Shown here piece by piece: positions 8,263 through 19,597 of a stretch of 64,000 nucleotides of DNA. Numbering within the stretch: the stretch's first letter is position 1; the number at the start of each line of letters is the position of its first letter. The stretch covers positions 1 to 64,000 of the forward strand of contig NZ_LIVX01000007.1 in assembly GCF_001905665.1 (NCBI RefSeq). Direction: 5' to 3'. The notes beneath the pieces are model-generated. The model saw nothing but the letters and a program-made list of their open reading frames with translations. It searched no databases and had not been told where the DNA came from. The position numbers and the translations under genes are program-made. Source of the DNA: Streptomyces sp. CB02261. Its GTDB lineage: Bacteria > Actinomycetota > Actinomycetes > Streptomycetales > Streptomycetaceae.

Positions 8263-8922
8263 ATGAGCAGCGCGGACGGTACGGCAGGCAGCTCGCTCGG
8301 ACGCACGTCCGGAGAGAGCGGTCCGTATCCGCTTCACGGCAGTGTGGGCGACTTCGGTGCGGATGCCGGTGCGGGCGGTACGGGGGCGGGTGCCGCTCCC
8401 GGAGAGGGGCCCGGCGGGGCGGGTGAGACGGTCGGCTACCGCGGCCCGACGGCCTGTGCGGCGGCGGGGATCACCTACCGCCAATTGGACTACTGGGCGC
8501 GTACGGGGCTCGTGGAGCCGAGCGTACGGCCCGCGTACGGGTCGGGGACGCAGCGGCTCTACAGCTTCCGTGACGTCGTCGTCCTGAAGATCGTCAAGCG
8601 TTTCCTCGACACCGGGGTCGCCCTCCAGAACATCCGGGCCGCCGTGCAGCACCTGCGGGCGCGGGGTTTCCGCGACCTGGAGCGGATGACGCTCATGAGC
8701 GACGGGGCCACGGTGTACGAGTGCTCCTCGCCGGACGAGGTCGTCGACCTGCTCAAGGGCGGTCAGGGTGTCTTCGGCATCGCCGTGGGCGTGGTGTGGC
8801 GGGACGTCGAGGCGGCGCTGTCGCAGCTGCACGGGGAGCGCGTCGACACGGGCGAGACGCTCGTGGGGCACAACCCGGGGGACGAGCTGGCCGCCAGGCG
8901 CCGGAGGGACCGGGCGGTCTGA
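8263..8922 (+). CDS. MerR family transcriptional regulator (second of the FtsR block)
   Basis: The 219-residue regulator has a 60-residue Gly/Ala-rich N-terminal extension, then a MerR HTH (GPTACAAAGITYRQLDYWAR, wing YGSGTQRLYSFRDVVVLKIV) and a C-terminal helical domain with FRDLERMTLMSDGATVYEC. It corresponds in position to Rv1830-type regulators. ATG8263 lies 8 nt after GGAGG; GTG8260 is possible. A vegetative promoter with two palindromes precedes it and a terminator follows. Target genes are unknown; autoregulation through the palindromes is inferred. Confidence 0.82.
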   Translation: MSSADGTAGSSLGRTSGESGPYPLHGSVGDFGADAGAGGTGAGAAPGEGPGGAGETVGYRGPTACAAAGITYRQLDYWARTGLVEPSVRPAYGSGTQRLYSFRDVVVLKIVKRFLDTGVALQNIRAAVQHLRARGFRDLERMTLMSDGATVYECSSPDEVVDLLKGGQGVFGIAVGVVWRDVEAALSQLHGERVDTGETLVGHNPGDELAARRRRDRAV

Positions 8923-8923
8923 G

Positions 8924-8951
8924 GGCCCCCCGAGCGCCCTCGGGGGGGCTT
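8924..8951 (+). terminator. terminator after the second merR
   Basis: CCCCCCGAG (8926-8934) pairs with CTCGGGGGG (8939-8947) around a 4-nt loop, followed by GCTTGT. It ends the garA-ftsR-merR block before dinB. Confidence 0.65.
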
Positions 8952-9027
8952 GTGTACGTCTCGGGCTGGGGCGCCCGCGTGGGGTGGTGCGGCGGCGTTG
9001 TCAGTGCCGTGAGGCAGCATCGGTAGC

Positions 9028-10392
9028 GTGAGAGCCGCGCCGACGATCCTGCATCTCGACATGGATGCCTTCTTCGCCGCCGCCGAGCAGGCGGCGAAGC
9101 CGAGCCTGCGCGGAAAACCCGTGGTCGTCGGCGGCCTCGGGCCCAGGGGCGTGGTCGCCACCGCCTCCTACGAGGCGCGCCGCTTCGGTGTCCACTCGGC
9201 CATGCCCATGGGGCAGGCCCGGCGACTCGCGCCGAACGCCGCCTATCTCGTGCCGCGCTTCGCCTTCTACCGGTCGATCAGCGAGCAGGTCATGGAGCTG
9301 CTGGGACGGCTCTCGCCGCTCGTGGAGCCGCTGAGCCTCGACGAGGCCTTCGTGGACTTGGAGGCCGGGGAGGTCGCCGACGACAGCGCGAGCGCCCGGG
9401 CCGCAGGGGAGCGGCTGCGGGTCGACATCCTGGCGACGACGGGTCTGACGGGGTCCGTGGGGCTCGCGGGGTCCAAGATGATCGCGAAGATCGCCTCCGA
9501 GGAGGCCAAGCCCGACGGGCTCGTCCTGATCGAGCCCGGGACCGAGCGCGAGCTCCTCGGGCCGCGTTCGGTACGGATCCTGCCCGGCGTCGGTCCGGCC
9601 ACGGGCGAGCACCTGCGGCGGGCCGGGATGACCACCGTGTCCGACCTTGCGGAAGCGGGTGAGGACGAGCTCGTACGGCTCCTCGGACGGGCGCACGGGG
9701 CCTCGCTGTACCGGATGGCCCAGGGGTACGACGATCGGCCCGTGGTGGCCGAGCGGGACGCGAAGTCGGTGTCCGTCGAGGACACCTTCGACGTGGACCT
9801 GCACGACCGGGTGCGGATCCGGACGGAGGTCGAGCGGCTCGCGGAGCGGTGCGTGGGGCGGCTCCGGGCGTCGGGGCACTCCGGGCGGACCATCGTGCTG
9901 AAGGTGCGGCGGTTCGACTTCTCGACCCTGACCCGGTCCGAGACGCTCCGGGGGCCGACGGACGACCCGGGCGTGGTGCGGGAGGCGGCCGGGCGGCTGC
10001 TCGAAGCGGTGGACACGACCGGGGGCGTGCGGTTGCTGGGCGTCGGGGTGAGCGGGCTCGCCGACTACACGCAGGAGGACCTGTTCGCGCAGGCCGAGGC
10101 GGCGGAGGGGGCGGTGGCCGGCGGCGAGGGGAATGCCGCCCCGGTCGCGGCCGAGGCCGTCGCCGCACCGGAGCCCGAGGCCGAGGTGGCCGTGGAGCGG
10201 CGCTGGGCGCCCGGGCACGACGTGCGGCACGCCGTGTACGGGGCGGGGTGGGTGCAGGGGAGCGGGGTCGGGCGGGTCACGGTGCGGTTCGAGGAGCCGT
10301 GGTCGGAGCCGGGGCGGGTGCGGACCTTCGCGGTGGACGATCCGGAACTCGTACCGGGAGAGGCGTTGCCGCTGGTGCGGGGGCGTGAGTAG
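9028..10392 (+). CDS. dinB: DNA polymerase IV (Y-family)
   Basis: This 454-residue error-prone translesion polymerase has the metal-binding HLDMDAFFAA (D11, D13) and SLDEAF (D105, E106), YEARRFGVHSAMPM in the fingers region, and helix-hairpin-helix ILPGVGPATGEHLRRAG. A little-finger domain follows at about 240-350. After about residue 350 is an extra tail with an Ala/Glu-rich linker and a barrel-like DVRHAVYGAGWVQGSG segment not needed for polymerase activity. GTG9028 has no clear ribosome-binding site and may be leaderless. I found no LexA-type site upstream. Confidence 0.9.
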   Translation: MRAAPTILHLDMDAFFAAAEQAAKPSLRGKPVVVGGLGPRGVVATASYEARRFGVHSAMPMGQARRLAPNAAYLVPRFAFYRSISEQVMELLGRLSPLVEPLSLDEAFVDLEAGEVADDSASARAAGERLRVDILATTGLTGSVGLAGSKMIAKIASEEAKPDGLVLIEPGTERELLGPRSVRILPGVGPATGEHLRRAGMTTVSDLAEAGEDELVRLLGRAHGASLYRMAQGYDDRPVVAERDAKSVSVEDTFDVDLHDRVRIRTEVERLAERCVGRLRASGHSGRTIVLKVRRFDFSTLTRSETLRGPTDDPGVVREAAGRLLEAVDTTGGVRLLGVGVSGLADYTQEDLFAQAEAAEGAVAGGEGNAAPVAAEAVAAPEPEAEVAVERRWAPGHDVRHAVYGAGWVQGSGVGRVTVRFEEPWSEPGRVRTFAVDDPELVPGEALPLVRGRE

Positions 10393-10473
10393 GCCCGGGT
10401 GGGCCCGGCCTCGCGGCCGGGCCTGGGGCGCCCGTCGCACCTCGGGGCTGTCGTGCCGGGTGAGGCGGGGTCG

Positions 10474-10848
10474 CTACGGGCCCTCCTGGCCTGCCAGGCG
10501 GCCGAAGTCCGTGTCCGGGGCGTCCGCCGGGGACGGGGGGAGGGTCAGGCTGTAGTGGCGGTACAGCTGGAGCTCCTGTTCGGGGGAGAGGTGGCGGCCC
10601 ACGCCGAAGTCGGGGGCGTCCTTGATGAGGGCCCGTTCGTACGGCACGTGAAGGCCGTCGTCGAGCAGGTCGCTCGGGTCCAGGGGGACGAAGGCGTCCC
10701 GGCTGAACAGTCCGGTGCGGACGGCGGCCCACTCGGGGACGCCGGTCGCGTCGTCGAGGTACACCTCGTCCACGGTTCCTATCTTGTGTCCGTTGCGGTC
10801 GAACGCCTTGCGGCCGATCAGGCTGCGCGGATCGATATCGGTCTGCAC
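10474..10848 (-). CDS. PRC-barrel domain protein
   Basis: This 124-residue soluble protein contains a PRC-barrel (SLIGRKAFDRNGHKIGTVDE, WAAVRTGLF, VPYERALIKDAPDF). A C-terminal Leu/Pro-rich segment (LSPEQELQLYRHYSL) is common in streptomycete PRC proteins. Such barrels bind protein or RNA partners and have no defined enzymatic role. The reverse-strand GTG at 10848 has GGAGGG just upstream. It is divergent from the gcvP riboswitch. Confidence 0.85.
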   Translation of the reverse strand: MQTDIDPRSLIGRKAFDRNGHKIGTVDEVYLDDATGVPEWAAVRTGLFSRDAFVPLDPSDLLDDGLHVPYERALIKDAPDFGVGRHLSPEQELQLYRHYSLTLPPSPADAPDTDFGRLAGQEGP

Positions 10849-10943
10849 GGTCCCTCCAACTGGTCGCAACTGCACGTACCCCCTACGAAAGTGCACATGT
10901 GGGATGTCGGCCACTTGAGCGATAGGAGTCGCAACCTCGCTGG

Positions 10944-11172
10944 TAGGCTGGCTGTGGCTGTCGACCCCGTGCGGGAGAGTCCCCCGGAGAAACCTTCCGG
11001 TGGGCGCCGAAGGAGCAAATCCTCCCCGGAATCTCTCAGGCCCCTGTACCGCGCGGACGAGGTCACTCTGGAAAGCAGAGCGGTGTCCGACGGCATGCGC
11101 TCTCACCGACGGTGAAAGCCGGCGTGCCGCGAGGCGTGCCGGTGAAACTCTCAGGTTGAGATGACAGAGGGG
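10944..11172 (+). promoter_or_regulatory. tandem glycine riboswitch with candidate -10 box
   Basis: The leader of gcvP carries two consecutive glycine aptamers. The first spans about 10966-11040, with GGGAGAGTC, GGGCGCCGAAGGAGCAA and ATCTCTCAGG. The second spans about 11045-11172, with CACCGACGGTGAAAGCC and GGTGAAACTCTCAGG. Both end in the typical CTCTCAGG closing strand. A TAGGCT box at 10944-10949 is the likely -10. Glycine binding should switch on gcvP expression. The mechanism (transcription or translation) is not clear because no U-rich terminator is visible before the gene. Confidence 0.92.
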
Positions 11173-11238
11173 GAGGCCGTCCGGGTACCCGCGCCGTGGT
11201 GCCCCTCGCAGGTCGTGACGACCAGGAGGCCTCCGTAC

Positions 11239-14124
<2,886 letters not shown>

Positions 14125-14140
14125 GCCCACGGCATGACGT

Positions 14141-14177
14141 GAGGGCCGGTTCGGAGATCCTCTCCGGGCCGGCCCTC
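14141..14177. terminator. terminator downstream of gcvP
   Basis: A nested hairpin has GAGGGCCGG (14141-14149) pairing with CCGGCCCTC (14169-14177), and CGGAGA with TCTCCG inside. It lies between the convergent gcvP and the DUF5999 gene and can serve both. There is no strong U tract, as is common in Streptomyces. Confidence 0.75.
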
Positions 14178-14221
14178 GGCGTTTCCCGCGTTCGCGCTCC
14201 TACGGTGGCGATGCCGCGCCT

Positions 14222-14428
14222 TCAGGCGGCGGTCGTCACCCGTCCCGCCGTCAGCGGCCGGTGCGGGGCGATGATCTGCCCGTCCGGCAGCAGTTCACCG
14301 GTGTCCTCGAAGAGCAGGACGCCGTTGCACAGCAGGCTCCAGCCCTGTTCCGGGTGGTGTGCCGTCAGTCGGGCCGCCTCCCTGTCGGCGGAGTCGGCGG
14401 TGGGACAGGCAGGCTGGTGCTGGCACAT
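14222..14428 (-). CDS. DUF5999 family small protein
   Basis: This 68-residue protein starts MCQHQPACPTADSADREAAR and continues with EQGWSLLCNG and LLPDGQIIAPHR. I recognise it as the streptomycete DUF5999 family. It carries three cysteines and histidines near the N-terminus, so metal binding is conceivable, but no function is known. The start at 14428 is chosen because the family begins at MCQH; the ribosome-binding site is weak. Longer in-frame starts exist but their sequence does not look coding. Confidence 0.75.
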   Translation of the reverse strand: MCQHQPACPTADSADREAARLTAHHPEQGWSLLCNGVLLFEDTGELLPDGQIIAPHRPLTAGRVTTAA

Positions 14429-14760
14429 GGGTGGGTTCTTTCGCTGCGTCGTGGTGGATGTCCTGCGGCTCTTCGCGCTCATCGCCGCCCCCGTCGGTCG
14501 GTTCGGTTCCGGTCCCAGTCTTGCCCCATGGACGCCCTTCCGCAGGTATTTCGCGTCAGCTCGTCCTCTCCGGGGAAGACGCATCACCCGCAGGGGCGGT
14601 TCAGGTCAACTGCACCGTCTTTTCGGGTGGTTCGGAGTGGTCCCAGTGGGCTAGTCCGTCCGGGAGGGGTGTTCGGGCGGGGCGTTCGGGCGCGACCATC
14701 GGACAGCAGTGCGCCCCGTGACCCGGGCGGGTCACGGGGCGGTGGTGCGCGTGGGATGGA
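14429..14760. other. non-coding stretch upstream of the DUF5999 gene
   Basis: No convincing gene was found. It should hold the promoter for the reverse-strand DUF5999 gene; a TTGACC (14609-14604 on the minus strand) is the only -35-like match and its -10 is poor. The right end carries the terminator listed separately. Confidence 0.5.
14713..14740 (-). terminator. terminator of the 14761 gene
   Basis: A perfect 12-bp stem (GCCCCGTGACCC at 14713-14724 with GGGTCACGGGGC at 14729-14740) and GGGC loop sits 20 nt beyond the stop of the reverse-strand gene ending at 14761. Confidence 0.75.
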
Positions 14761-15351
14761 TCAGGCGGGCGCCGGCGAACCCATGAGGGGCGGCGGCGCG
14801 AGACGCGTACTGAGCACGGGCAGGAGATCGGCGATCTGGTAGGCGCGGTGGGCCGCGATCCCCGGCGGCGCGGGAGCGAGCGGCACCATCAGATCGGCCG
14901 CGGCCGGGGCGGCGGTGGCACCGTCCGCGTCCGCGTCGGCGTGCAGCCACAGGGTCTGCATGTAGAGCTCCGGTACGGAGAGGAGCCGCGGCTGGTACGG
15001 GACGGGCAGCGCCTCGGCCTGGAGCAGCGCCCGCTCGGTGGCGGTGACGTACGGACCTTCGAAGAAGTGCGAGAAGGACCAGCCGTCGGGGGTGAGCATG
15101 GTGTCCGCGGCGGCGATCGCCCGGTCGCCGCTCCTGATGAGGAATCGCCAGCCGGCGAGCCGGATGCGGGGCGCGTGCCCCGGTGCTCCGGTGACGTCCA
15201 ACACGTGTACGGGCAAGGGGAGTTCGGGGCTCAGCGGTCCCTGCGCAGCCCGTAGGGCGGGCGTTCGCGCCTCGTGGACGGCGGTCGGGGAACCGAGGGC
15301 CGCGAGGACGCTGCGGAGGGCCGGCGCAGGGGCCGGGGAGGGTCGGAGCAT
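14761..15351 (-). CDS. hypothetical protein, actinobacterial
   Basis: The 196-residue protein is not recognised. Codon use is normal. It has a Pro/Ala-rich N-terminus, a central hydrophobic/aromatic region (IRLAGWRFLIRSGDRAIAAA, WSFSHFFEGPYVTATERALL) and an Ala-rich C-terminus, with no signal peptide or membrane helix. ATG15351 follows GAGAGG by about 9 nt. An in-frame upstream extension to 15558 is rich in Arg and crosses an AT-rich promoter-like zone, so I do not include it. An alternative-frame reading is less plausible by codon bias. Confidence 0.65.
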   Translation of the reverse strand: MLRPSPAPAPALRSVLAALGSPTAVHEARTPALRAAQGPLSPELPLPVHVLDVTGAPGHAPRIRLAGWRFLIRSGDRAIAAADTMLTPDGWSFSHFFEGPYVTATERALLQAEALPVPYQPRLLSVPELYMQTLWLHADADADGATAAPAAADLMVPLAPAPPGIAAHRAYQIADLLPVLSTRLAPPPLMGSPAPA

Positions 15352-15834
15352 GGTGGGTCGCCTCTCGCTCAGGAGACACGGTGATGCGTGGGCAGGTACA
15401 CGACGACGCTGTCGGCGGCGGGGCCAGAGGAGGGCCATGAGGCCATGGCCGGGCGCCAACACTCTGCCTCGTCCGCGGAGTTTATACGACACGTGTTCAC
15501 AGAGTGTTTCCGCTAGACGTCGCCGATATTCCTGGCAAGGCGTCATCAGGTCGTACATCGCGGGCCGCGGAAGCGGAATCCCGGGGCGGCGCCGCTCTCA
15601 CCTGCCTATTTCTCGCAGAGGTGGACGGCTGAATGTCGACCCGGGGTTCCGAGAAAATAGGACATTGGTATATGTCAATTGCCCTGTGACCCCGGAAAGT
15701 GCCGGTGGAGTGCTTCATCCAGCCTATCGTCCGACAGCCTTCTTCCGCAGGCGTTGTGGATCAGCGGGGTGGGCATCATCGTCCGTGACACGCGGCCGTG
15801 GTGGCGGCCGGCCACTCGTGGAGGGACGCCTTAG
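15352..15834. other. 483-nt intergenic region, locally AT-rich
   Basis: This divergent control region between the hypothetical gene and the GCS2-type ligase has unusually low GC from about 15480 to 15700. On the minus strand GGAAAC (15511-15506) is 17 nt from CGTATA, an ECF-type promoter pattern reading toward the hypothetical gene. A palindrome ACACGTGT lies at 15490-15497, and GACAT/ATGTC arms occur near 15661-15676. No RNA gene was recognised. Confidence 0.45.
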
Positions 15835-17334
15835 ATGGGGGAGAAGGTCGTGGCCGACGGGTTCGGCCCGTCCGACCGGCAGCGGTACCGGAGAAAGCTC
15901 CAGCAGTGTCTCGCGGGGCTGGCGAGGCTGTTGGCGGAGAAGCGGTTCGACCGTCCCCGCAATCTCATGGGTGTGGAGATCGAACTCAATCTCGCCGGCC
16001 CCGACGGGCTGCCTCGCATGCTGAACGGGCCGGTTCTCGAAAAGATCGCGAGCCCCGATTTCCAGACGGAACTCGGATTGTTCAACCTCGAAGTGAACAT
16101 CGCGCCCCACCAGCTCGGGGACCGCGTTTTCGACCGGCTCGCGGAGGAGATCGGAACCGGAATCGGTTACGCCGACCGCATGGCCGCGGAACTCGACGCC
16201 GGGGTCGTCATGATCGGCATACTTCCCACCCTCACACAGGAGGACCTGGTCTTCGAGAACCTCTCGTCCGCCGACCGCTACACGCTGCTCAACAACCAGA
16301 TCCTGGCCGCCCGCGGCGAGGACTTCACGCTCGACATCCACGGCGTCGAACGCCTGCTGTGCACCTCGGAGTCGATCGTCCCCGAGGCGGCCTGCACCTC
16401 GGTCCAGCTCCATCTCCAGGTGACCCCGGCCCGGTTCGCCGCCGTGTGGAACGCGTCGCAGGCGGTGGCGGGGGTCCAGATCGCGCTCGGCGCCAACGCG
16501 CCCTTCGTCTTCGGCCGCGAACTGTGGCGCGAGTCGCGGCCACCGCTGTTCCAGCAGGCCACCGACACCCGTCCGCCCGAGCTGCAGTCGCAGGGCGTCC
16601 GGCCGCGCACCTGGTTCGGAGAGCGGTGGGTGGACTCGGTGTACGACCTCTTCGAGGAGAACCTCCGCTACTTCCCCGCCCTGCTGCCGATCTGCGACGA
16701 CGAGGACCCGCTCCGCGTCCTCGACGAGGGCGGCGTGCCGCGCCTCCAGGAGCTCGTCCTGCACAACGGCACGGTCTACCGCTGGAACCGGCCCGTGTAC
16801 GGCTGGGTCGACGGCGTCCCGCACCTGCGCGTCGAGAACCGGGTGCTGCCCGCCGGGCCGACCGTCACCGACGTGATCGCCAACGCCGCCTTCTACTACG
16901 GGCTCGTCCGCTCGCTCGCCGACGACCCCAGGCCGGTGTGGAAGCGGATGACCTTCGAGGACGCCGAGGCCAACTTCGACACGGCCTGCCGCCACGGCAT
17001 CGAAGCGGAGCTGCGCTGGCCCCGCTCGGGCCGCGCGGGCGGCGTCGCGACCGTTCCCGCGGTACGGCTCGTCCTCGACGAGCTGCTGCCGCTCGCCGCG
17101 GCCGGGCTCGACGCCTGGCACATCGAGCCCGCCGACCGGGACTTCTACCTCGGTGTGATCGAGCAGCGCTGTCTGCGACGTGTGAACGGGGCCTCCTGGC
17201 AGGCCGACACCTTCCACCGGGCGCTGGCGTCGGGCCTCGACCGGGAGGCGGCGCTCGCGGCGACGACCCGCCGCTACCGGACCCTCATGCACGCGGGCGA
17301 ACCGGTGCACACCTGGCCGGTGGGCGTCGACTGA
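15835..17334 (+). CDS. glutamate-cysteine ligase family (GCS2) protein
   Basis: The 499-residue protein has the GCS2/YbdK fold signature: MGVEIELNLAG near 44-54, TELGLFNLEVNIAP near 77-90 with acidic metal-binding residues, and a catalytic core including SVQLHLQVTP and GANAPFVFGRELW. Family members join glutamate and cysteine in an ATP-dependent manner. Streptomycetes normally use mycothiol rather than glutathione, so the true substrate is uncertain and a glutamate-amine ligase is possible. ATG15835 has GGAGGGA 8 nt upstream. It stands alone with no ligase or synthetase partner nearby. Confidence 0.75.
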   Translation: MGEKVVADGFGPSDRQRYRRKLQQCLAGLARLLAEKRFDRPRNLMGVEIELNLAGPDGLPRMLNGPVLEKIASPDFQTELGLFNLEVNIAPHQLGDRVFDRLAEEIGTGIGYADRMAAELDAGVVMIGILPTLTQEDLVFENLSSADRYTLLNNQILAARGEDFTLDIHGVERLLCTSESIVPEAACTSVQLHLQVTPARFAAVWNASQAVAGVQIALGANAPFVFGRELWRESRPPLFQQATDTRPPELQSQGVRPRTWFGERWVDSVYDLFEENLRYFPALLPICDDEDPLRVLDEGGVPRLQELVLHNGTVYRWNRPVYGWVDGVPHLRVENRVLPAGPTVTDVIANAAFYYGLVRSLADDPRPVWKRMTFEDAEANFDTACRHGIEAELRWPRSGRAGGVATVPAVRLVLDELLPLAAAGLDAWHIEPADRDFYLGVIEQRCLRRVNGASWQADTFHRALASGLDREAALAATTRRYRTLMHAGEPVHTWPVGVD

Positions 17335-17430
17335 GCCCGGCGTGCGGGCGGCGCGGCGGCTGACCATGGCAAAGTGGTCGGCGCCGCCGGTACGGCGAGC
17401 GCCGTACGCGACCGGGAAGTGGAGACAGGT

Positions 17431-18231
17431 GTGGTGTCCGAGCAACGAGTCAGTGATGACGCCCCGCCCCCCGAGCGCCTGCCCCGCCGGCTGCTGCGCT
17501 CCGAGATGCTCATCGTCCTGGCGCTCTCGCTCGGGGCGAGCGCGGTGTCGTCCCTCATCAGCTTCATCGGCTCGCTGACCAAGTCCGAGGCGCTGAAGGA
17601 GCAGGCGGCGACGCTCAACGGCTCGTACGCGCTGGGGCGGCCCTGGCTCGACCTGTCCTGGCAGCTGTTCGGCATCGCCACGGCCCTCGTGCCGGTCGTG
17701 CTCGTCGCCCATCTGCTGCTGCGCGAGGGGTCGGGGCTGCGGGCCATCGGCTTCGACCGGACCAGGCCGTGGTCCGACCTCGGGCGCGGCACGCTGGTCG
17801 CGGCGGGCATCGGGAGCGCGGGGCTGGCCTTCTACCTGGTGATGCGGGCGACGGGGTTCAACCTGACCGTGGTGCCCGAGTCGCTGCCCGAGGTGTGGTG
17901 GAAGTACCCGGTGCTGATCCTCTCGGCGATCCAGAACTCCGTCCTGGAGGAGGTCATCGTCGTCGGGTATCTGCTGCGCAGGCTCGGCCAGTTGGGGTGG
18001 ACGCCGATGGCGGCCCTGGTGGCGAGTTCGGTACTGCGCGGCTCGTACCACCTGTACCAGGGGATCGGCGGCTTCGTCGGCAACGTGGTGATGGGCGTGG
18101 TCTTCGTCCTGCTGTACCGGCGATGGGGGCGGGTGGGGCCGCTGGTCGTGGCGCACGCGCTGCTCGACATCGTGGCCTTCGTCGGGTACGGGCTGCTCGC
18201 GGGGAAGGTGGGGTGGCTGCCCACGGTGTGA
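17431..18231 (+). CDS. CPBP family intramembrane glutamic endopeptidase
   Basis: This 266-residue membrane protein has about seven hydrophobic segments. The CPBP/Abi motifs are present: EE-x2-VVGYLLRRL (motif 1), LRGSYHLYQG (motif 2, His) and VVAHALLDIVAF (motif 3, His). It is a putative membrane protease or modification enzyme; substrates are unknown. GTG17431 follows GGAGACAGG; GTG17434 is equivalent. It is a monocistronic unit closed by a strong terminator. Confidence 0.85.
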   Translation: MVSEQRVSDDAPPPERLPRRLLRSEMLIVLALSLGASAVSSLISFIGSLTKSEALKEQAATLNGSYALGRPWLDLSWQLFGIATALVPVVLVAHLLLREGSGLRAIGFDRTRPWSDLGRGTLVAAGIGSAGLAFYLVMRATGFNLTVVPESLPEVWWKYPVLILSAIQNSVLEEVIVVGYLLRRLGQLGWTPMAALVASSVLRGSYHLYQGIGGFVGNVVMGVVFVLLYRRWGRVGPLVVAHALLDIVAFVGYGLLAGKVGWLPTV

Positions 18232-18243
18232 CGAGCTCGTGGG

Positions 18244-18277
18244 GAAGGGGCGTACGGAGGTCTCCGTACGCCCCTTC
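18244..18277. terminator. bidirectional terminator between CPBP and phzF genes
   Basis: A perfect 15-bp stem (18244-18258 with 18263-18277, loop GGTC) lies between the convergent stops at 18231 and 18362. Confidence 0.85.
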
Positions 18278-18361
18278 GCATGTGCACCCGGGACCCGGCA
18301 GCCGGCACCCCGGCACCTGGTACCCGGGGCGCCCGTGGGTTGCTCTGGTGACGCGTGGCGG

Positions 18362-19171
18362 TCAGGCGTGCAGGTCGCCGTCGATGACCGTGACCGCGTG
18401 GCCGTTCAGCAGGGTGCGCTCGCCGCGCAGGCGGGTGCGGACGATTCCGGTGCGGGCGCCGCCCTGGAGGCCGACGAGGTCGTCACGGCCGAACCGGGCC
18501 GACCAGTAGGGGGCGAGGGCGGTGTGGGCGCTTCCGGTCACCGGGTCCTCGTCGATGCCGACGGCGGGGAAGAAGCCGCGGGAGACGAAGTCGTGACCGC
18601 GGTCGGGATGTTCGGCGGCGGCGGTCGCGATGACACCGCGCGAGGAGTGGCTCTTCAGGGCGGCGAAGTCGGGCGTGAGCCCCCGCACGGCGGCCTCGTC
18701 GCGCAGTTCGACGACGAGGTCGCCGACGTGGGCGGCCGTGTCGTGGACGGCGAGGATCTCGGCGCCGAGCGCCTTCTCCAGGCCGTCGGGTACGGGGACG
18801 GGCGTGAGGGACGAGGTCGGGAAGTCCATCGTGATCGTGCCGTCGGGCTCGGGGGCGGCGCCGAGGAGGCCGCATCGGGCCGCGAAGCGCACGGGGCCGC
18901 TCACCGCGCCCGTCGAGTGCAGGACGTGGGCCGTGGCCAGCGTGGCGTGGCCGCACATGTCGACCTCGGTGGTGGGCGTGAACCAGCGCAGGGCCCAGTC
19001 CGCCTCGCCGCCGGCGGGCAGCGGGTGGGCGAAGGCCGTCTCGGAGAGGTTGACCTCCGCGGCGACGCGCTGCAGCCAGGTGTCGTCCGGGAAGGAGTCG
19101 AGGAGCAGGACTCCGGCCGGGTTGCCGGAGAAGGGCTGGTCGGTGAAGGCGTCGACGATTCGGATCCGCAT
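18362..19171 (-). CDS. PhzF family isomerase/epimerase
   Basis: This 269-residue protein has the diaminopimelate-epimerase-like PhzF fold. It begins IRIVDAFTDQPFSGNPAGV, has the catalytic Glu in NLSETAFA (about residue 45), TTEVDMCGHATLATAH, and DEDPVTGSAHTALAPYW near the C-terminus. PhzF proteins isomerise small acids, as in phenazine synthesis. No phenazine genes are nearby, so it is one of the many orphan family members. A TACGGT box (minus strand, 19184-19179) ends 7 nt before ATG19171, indicating a leaderless transcript. Confidence 0.88.
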   Translation of the reverse strand: MRIRIVDAFTDQPFSGNPAGVLLLDSFPDDTWLQRVAAEVNLSETAFAHPLPAGGEADWALRWFTPTTEVDMCGHATLATAHVLHSTGAVSGPVRFAARCGLLGAAPEPDGTITMDFPTSSLTPVPVPDGLEKALGAEILAVHDTAAHVGDLVVELRDEAAVRGLTPDFAALKSHSSRGVIATAAAEHPDRGHDFVSRGFFPAVGIDEDPVTGSAHTALAPYWSARFGRDDLVGLQGGARTGIVRTRLRGERTLLNGHAVTVIDGDLHA

Positions 19172-19597
19172 GTCGCCGACCGTACCGGGGGCGGAATTCG
19201 GAAGGCCAAGGCCAATCCCGGAGAACTGGACCGGTCAGTGGCCCGCGTGGCGGTGGCGCCGTGAACGGTCGGGGGATCCCGTGGGGGCGCGGGGACCGGT
19301 CGGGGGCGTTGCCGAATGTGTTCGGCGATGAGGCGCCAGGCGCCTCCGCTGGTGCAGCCGTCGTTGCCAGATGCGGGCGTCCTGCGGCTTCGACCCGGCC
19401 ACCTCCCTATCCCGCGGCCGGCCCCCGGAGGCGCGCAGCTGACCGCGGCTCGGTCGAAAGCCGTAGTCGGCCGCAGCCTGACGATCAGGCTTCGTCAGGC
19501 CGGGGCAGTCGGTTTGCTTGCTCGGCGAACGCTTCCGATATATCGTTGAAGCATCGCGACAGTTCGACGATGGAATCCCGATGGAAGGAGCGTTGCG
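19172..19597. other. 426-nt intergenic region with hairpins and the padR promoter
   Basis: No gene was recognised. The left part holds the phzF promoter and a GACCGGTC palindrome (19229-19236). GAGGCGCC-A-GGCGCCTC (19330-19346) is a perfect palindrome. A 9-bp hairpin GCCTGACGA/TCGTCAGGC lies at 19477-19501. The right end holds the padR promoter and operator. A structured RNA is possible but unsupported. Confidence 0.4.
19518..19546 (+). promoter_or_regulatory. padR promoter with overlapping palindromic operator
   Basis: TTGCTC (19518-19523) and TATCGT (19541-19546) are 17 nt apart. The perfect palindrome CGATATATCG (19536-19545) covers the -10 region, and PadR repressors commonly bind ATAT-rich palindromes. 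The arrangement predicts autorepression. Confidence 0.6.

Noticed and set aside
10861..10943. Third aptamer or separate RNA upstream of the glycine riboswitch
   Set aside because: The region holds only the divergent promoter; no aptamer core motifs are present.
14429..14654. Plus-strand open frame with a hydrophobic stretch between the DUF5999 gene and 14761
   Set aside because: No ribosome-binding site, biased composition and no family resemblance.
15724..18156. Long reverse-strand frame opposite the GCS2-type ligase and CPBP genes
   Set aside because: Composition is non-protein-like and the plus strand carries conserved enzymes.
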